Source: Candidatus Peribacterales bacterium
Lineage (GTDB): Bacteria > Patescibacteriota > Gracilibacteria > Peribacterales > Peribacteraceae
Assembly: GCA_020059985.1 (NCBI GenBank)
Contig: JAGVCI010000037.1
Coordinates: forward strand, 1 to 5,260
Direction: 5' to 3'
Length of the DNA stretch: 5,260 nt
The position numbers and the translations under genes were made by a program. The notes below the pieces were generated by a model. That model saw only the letters and a list, made by a program, of their open reading frames with translations. It searched no databases and was not told the DNA's origin. The number at the start of each line of letters is the position of its first letter. The first letter of the stretch is position 1. This document shows positions 4,172-5,260 of the stretch, piece by piece.

Positions 4172-5260
4172 ATGCCAAAAAAGACACATCCCCTCATCGC
4201 ACTCTCAGTCTTCACGGTTCTCCTTGCTGTGACCGTGCATGGGTCGAACTTTCTCACGGCGCAAGTGAGCTGTGTCGGTCAACCATATGGCACGCCAGGC
4301 TGCCCAGTGTGGCAGGAGGAGGATGATGCACCTTCGACGGACACCCCACCGAACTGTGGTGATGGAATTTTGAATATGGGCGAAGAGTGCGACCTCGGAC
4401 GTTACAATGGGCTCAGCAACTGTACTGAGTCCTGCGCACTTCTCTATTGCGGAGATGGACAGGTGACATCGTACATCGGTGAAGAGTGCGAACCAACGAC
4501 CGAGGAGATCTACATATTGGATCCACTTTCTGGCGAGCTCACGACGGAAGTGCGTTTCGTACAGAAGAGTTGTGGAACGGTCTGCGAAGTGCCAACCTGC
4601 ACAGCAGGCGGAGACTGTTCTGGCGGATGCATCTTCCGTTTCTTCGATGCCTGCCCTGCTGCATCGGCGACGACGAGTTCTTCGCCATCAGCGACAACAC
4701 AGCCGACCTCTACGTCGATTCCTGTTGTACCAAACGCGGGACAGCAAACATCAAGTCAGTCTTCTTCTGCGACACCATCGGGACAAAGTGGCGGAGCGCA
4801 TGCAGCCGCACCCGATACGACGACAGGATCAGTCTGTGGAAATGCGGTAACAGAACGTGGTGAAGAGTGTGACGATGGAAACCTGGTCACGAATGATGAT
4901 TGTACGAACGCTTGTAAGCTTCCGGTCTGTGGCAACACGATCATCGAAGGAAAGGAACAGTGCGATGACGGAAACGACAACAACTTCGACGAATGTCCGA
5001 GTGATTGTAAGGCTCCGATCTGTGGTGATGGCGTACGCGACGGTATCGAACAGTGTGATGATGGAAATCGCGTAAATAGTGATGCGTGCCCCAATAATTG
5101 CGAACTTCCGTACTGCGGAAATGCGATCCGCGAGGGTAAAGAAGAGTGTGACGACGGTAACGGAAACAACTTTGACTCGTGTCCGACGGACTGTGCACTT
5201 GCGGTTTGTGGAGACGGCGAGCGCGAGGGGAAAGAAGAGTGTGATGACAGTAATCGCGTA
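4172..5260 (+). CDS. Secreted cysteine-rich repeat protein (Myxococcus-type CDDGN repeats), 3' end outside window
   Basis: An open frame of 363 codons with no stop before the window edge; the C-terminus is missing. The N-terminus is a Sec signal peptide (MPKK, then a hydrophobic stretch to about residue 23, probable cut near LTA at 28-30). Residues 61-107 hold one full and one partial degenerate repeat (CGDG..E.CD). Residues 134-161 are a separate six-cysteine cluster. Residues 162-220 are a Ser/Thr/Pro/Gly/Gln-rich linker without Cys. From 221 an array of exact 31-residue repeats follows, each with four Cys (222, 233, 244 and 248 in the first) and the core ECDDGN. This matches the Myxococcus cysteine-rich repeat type (TIGR02232/DUF4215-like, from memory), found in exported proteins and presumably folded by disulfides. 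The Asp/Asn-rich loops could bind Ca2+ (inference). Likely an extracellular or surface protein for adhesion or interaction; partner unknown. Confidence 0.9.
   Translation, partial: MPKKTHPLIALSVFTVLLAVTVHGSNFLTAQVSCVGQPYGTPGCPVWQEEDDAPSTDTPPNCGDGILNMGEECDLGRYNGLSNCTESCALLYCGDGQVTSYIGEECEPTTEEIYILDPLSGELTTEVRFVQKSCGTVCEVPTCTAGGDCSGGCIFRFFDACPAASATTSSSPSATTQPTSTSIPVVPNAGQQTSSQSSSATPSGQSGGAHAAAPDTTTGSVCGNAVTERGEECDDGNLVTNDDCTNACKLPVCGNTIIEGKEQCDDGNDNNFDECPSDCKAPICGDGVRDGIEQCDDGNRVNSDACPNNCELPYCGNAIREGKEECDDGNGNNFDSCPTDCALAVCGDGEREGKEECDDSNRV
4352..4492 (+). repeat. Degenerate N-terminal copies of the 31-aa cysteine repeat
   Basis: Residues 61-91 form one unit (C62, C73, C84, C88) with the same cysteine spacing as the main array. 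The next unit starts exactly 31 residues later at C93, but is broken by a 2-residue insertion before C106 and then diverges. They are remnants or a distinct domain separated from the main array by the linker. Confidence 0.7.
4655..4831 (+). other. Low-complexity Ser/Thr/Pro-rich linker region
   Basis: Encodes residues 162-220 of the cysteine-rich protein, a 59-residue stretch without Cys dominated by Ser, Thr, Ala, Pro, Gly and Gln. It separates the N-terminal cysteine domain from the repeat array and is probably flexible, extracellular and a possible O-glycosylation target (inference). Confidence 0.7.
4832..5260 (+). repeat. Tandem 93-bp coding repeats (31-aa CDDGN units), at least 4.6 copies
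   Basis: Units start at 4832, 4925, 5018, 5111 and 5204, an exact 93-bp period; the last is cut by the window edge. Conserved cysteine codons lie at unit residues 2, 13, 24 and 28. Units 2 and 4 share N-N-F-D-x-C-P-x-D-C; units 3 and 5 share CGDG and N-R-V. The array therefore looks built from a 62-residue pair. Codons have drifted synonymously between copies, so it is not a very recent expansion. Confidence 0.92.

Noticed and set aside
3437..4189. Minus-strand open frame of 250 aa
   Set aside because: Runs antisense across the rsmH end, all of ftsL and the following gap; no recognisable domain and conflicts with supported plus-strand genes.
4756..5169. Minus-strand open frame with repeats
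   Set aside because: Its periodicity is just the antisense image of the 93-bp CDDGN coding repeats.
4832..5260. Regular repeats considered as a CRISPR array
   Set aside because: The repeats are in-frame coding units of 93 bp with no unique spacers.

Overview
This is a bacterial window with genes on both strands and five short intergenic gaps, none longer than about 175 bp. It carries a membrane fatty-acid desaturase (minus), a tRNA-Ser(GCU) gene (plus), a small unknown protein plus a secreted L,D-transpeptidase-like protein (a minus-strand pair), then rsmH and an ftsL-like division gene (plus). It ends inside a secreted cysteine-rich repeat protein (plus) that runs off the right edge.

Lineage: rsmH followed by a small TM plus coiled-coil gene is the head of a bacterial division/cell-wall (dcw) cluster. 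The 31-residue CGxx..E.CDDGN repeats belong to a type first named from myxobacteria and also found in uncultured bacterial lineages. None of the protein genes has a well-placed Shine-Dalgarno sequence. Together these hint at a candidate-phylum bacterium, possibly Patescibacteria or the Peregrinibacteria group, but this is a low-confidence inference. All reading frames are intact with TGA read as stop, so a UGA=Gly code as in Gracilibacteria is unlikely.

Layout: 61-1371 (-) desaturase; 1372-1495 divergent upstream region with a hairpin and candidate promoters; 1496-1589 (+) tRNA-Ser; 1588-1668 a cluster of inverted and direct echoes of the tRNA 3' end; 1683-2036 (-) unknown 117-aa protein; 2049-2609 (-) L,D-transpeptidase-like protein; 2610-2782 divergent promoter region; 2783-3682 (+) rsmH; 3707-4063 (+) FtsL-like protein; 4172-5260 (+) cysteine-rich repeat protein, 3' end missing.

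How the genes fit together: RsmH (ribosome decoding-centre methylation), the FtsL-like protein (divisome) and the L,D-transpeptidase (peptidoglycan cross-linking) form a growth and envelope neighbourhood. The desaturase (membrane lipid) and the cysteine-rich exported protein (cell surface) also concern the envelope. After ftsL, where ftsI would usually follow, there is a separately promoted surface protein, so the dcw cluster is interrupted here. A recurring pattern is a -10-like hexamer ending only 7-15 nt before the start codon, with no SD between. It suggests leaderless or near-leaderless transcripts.
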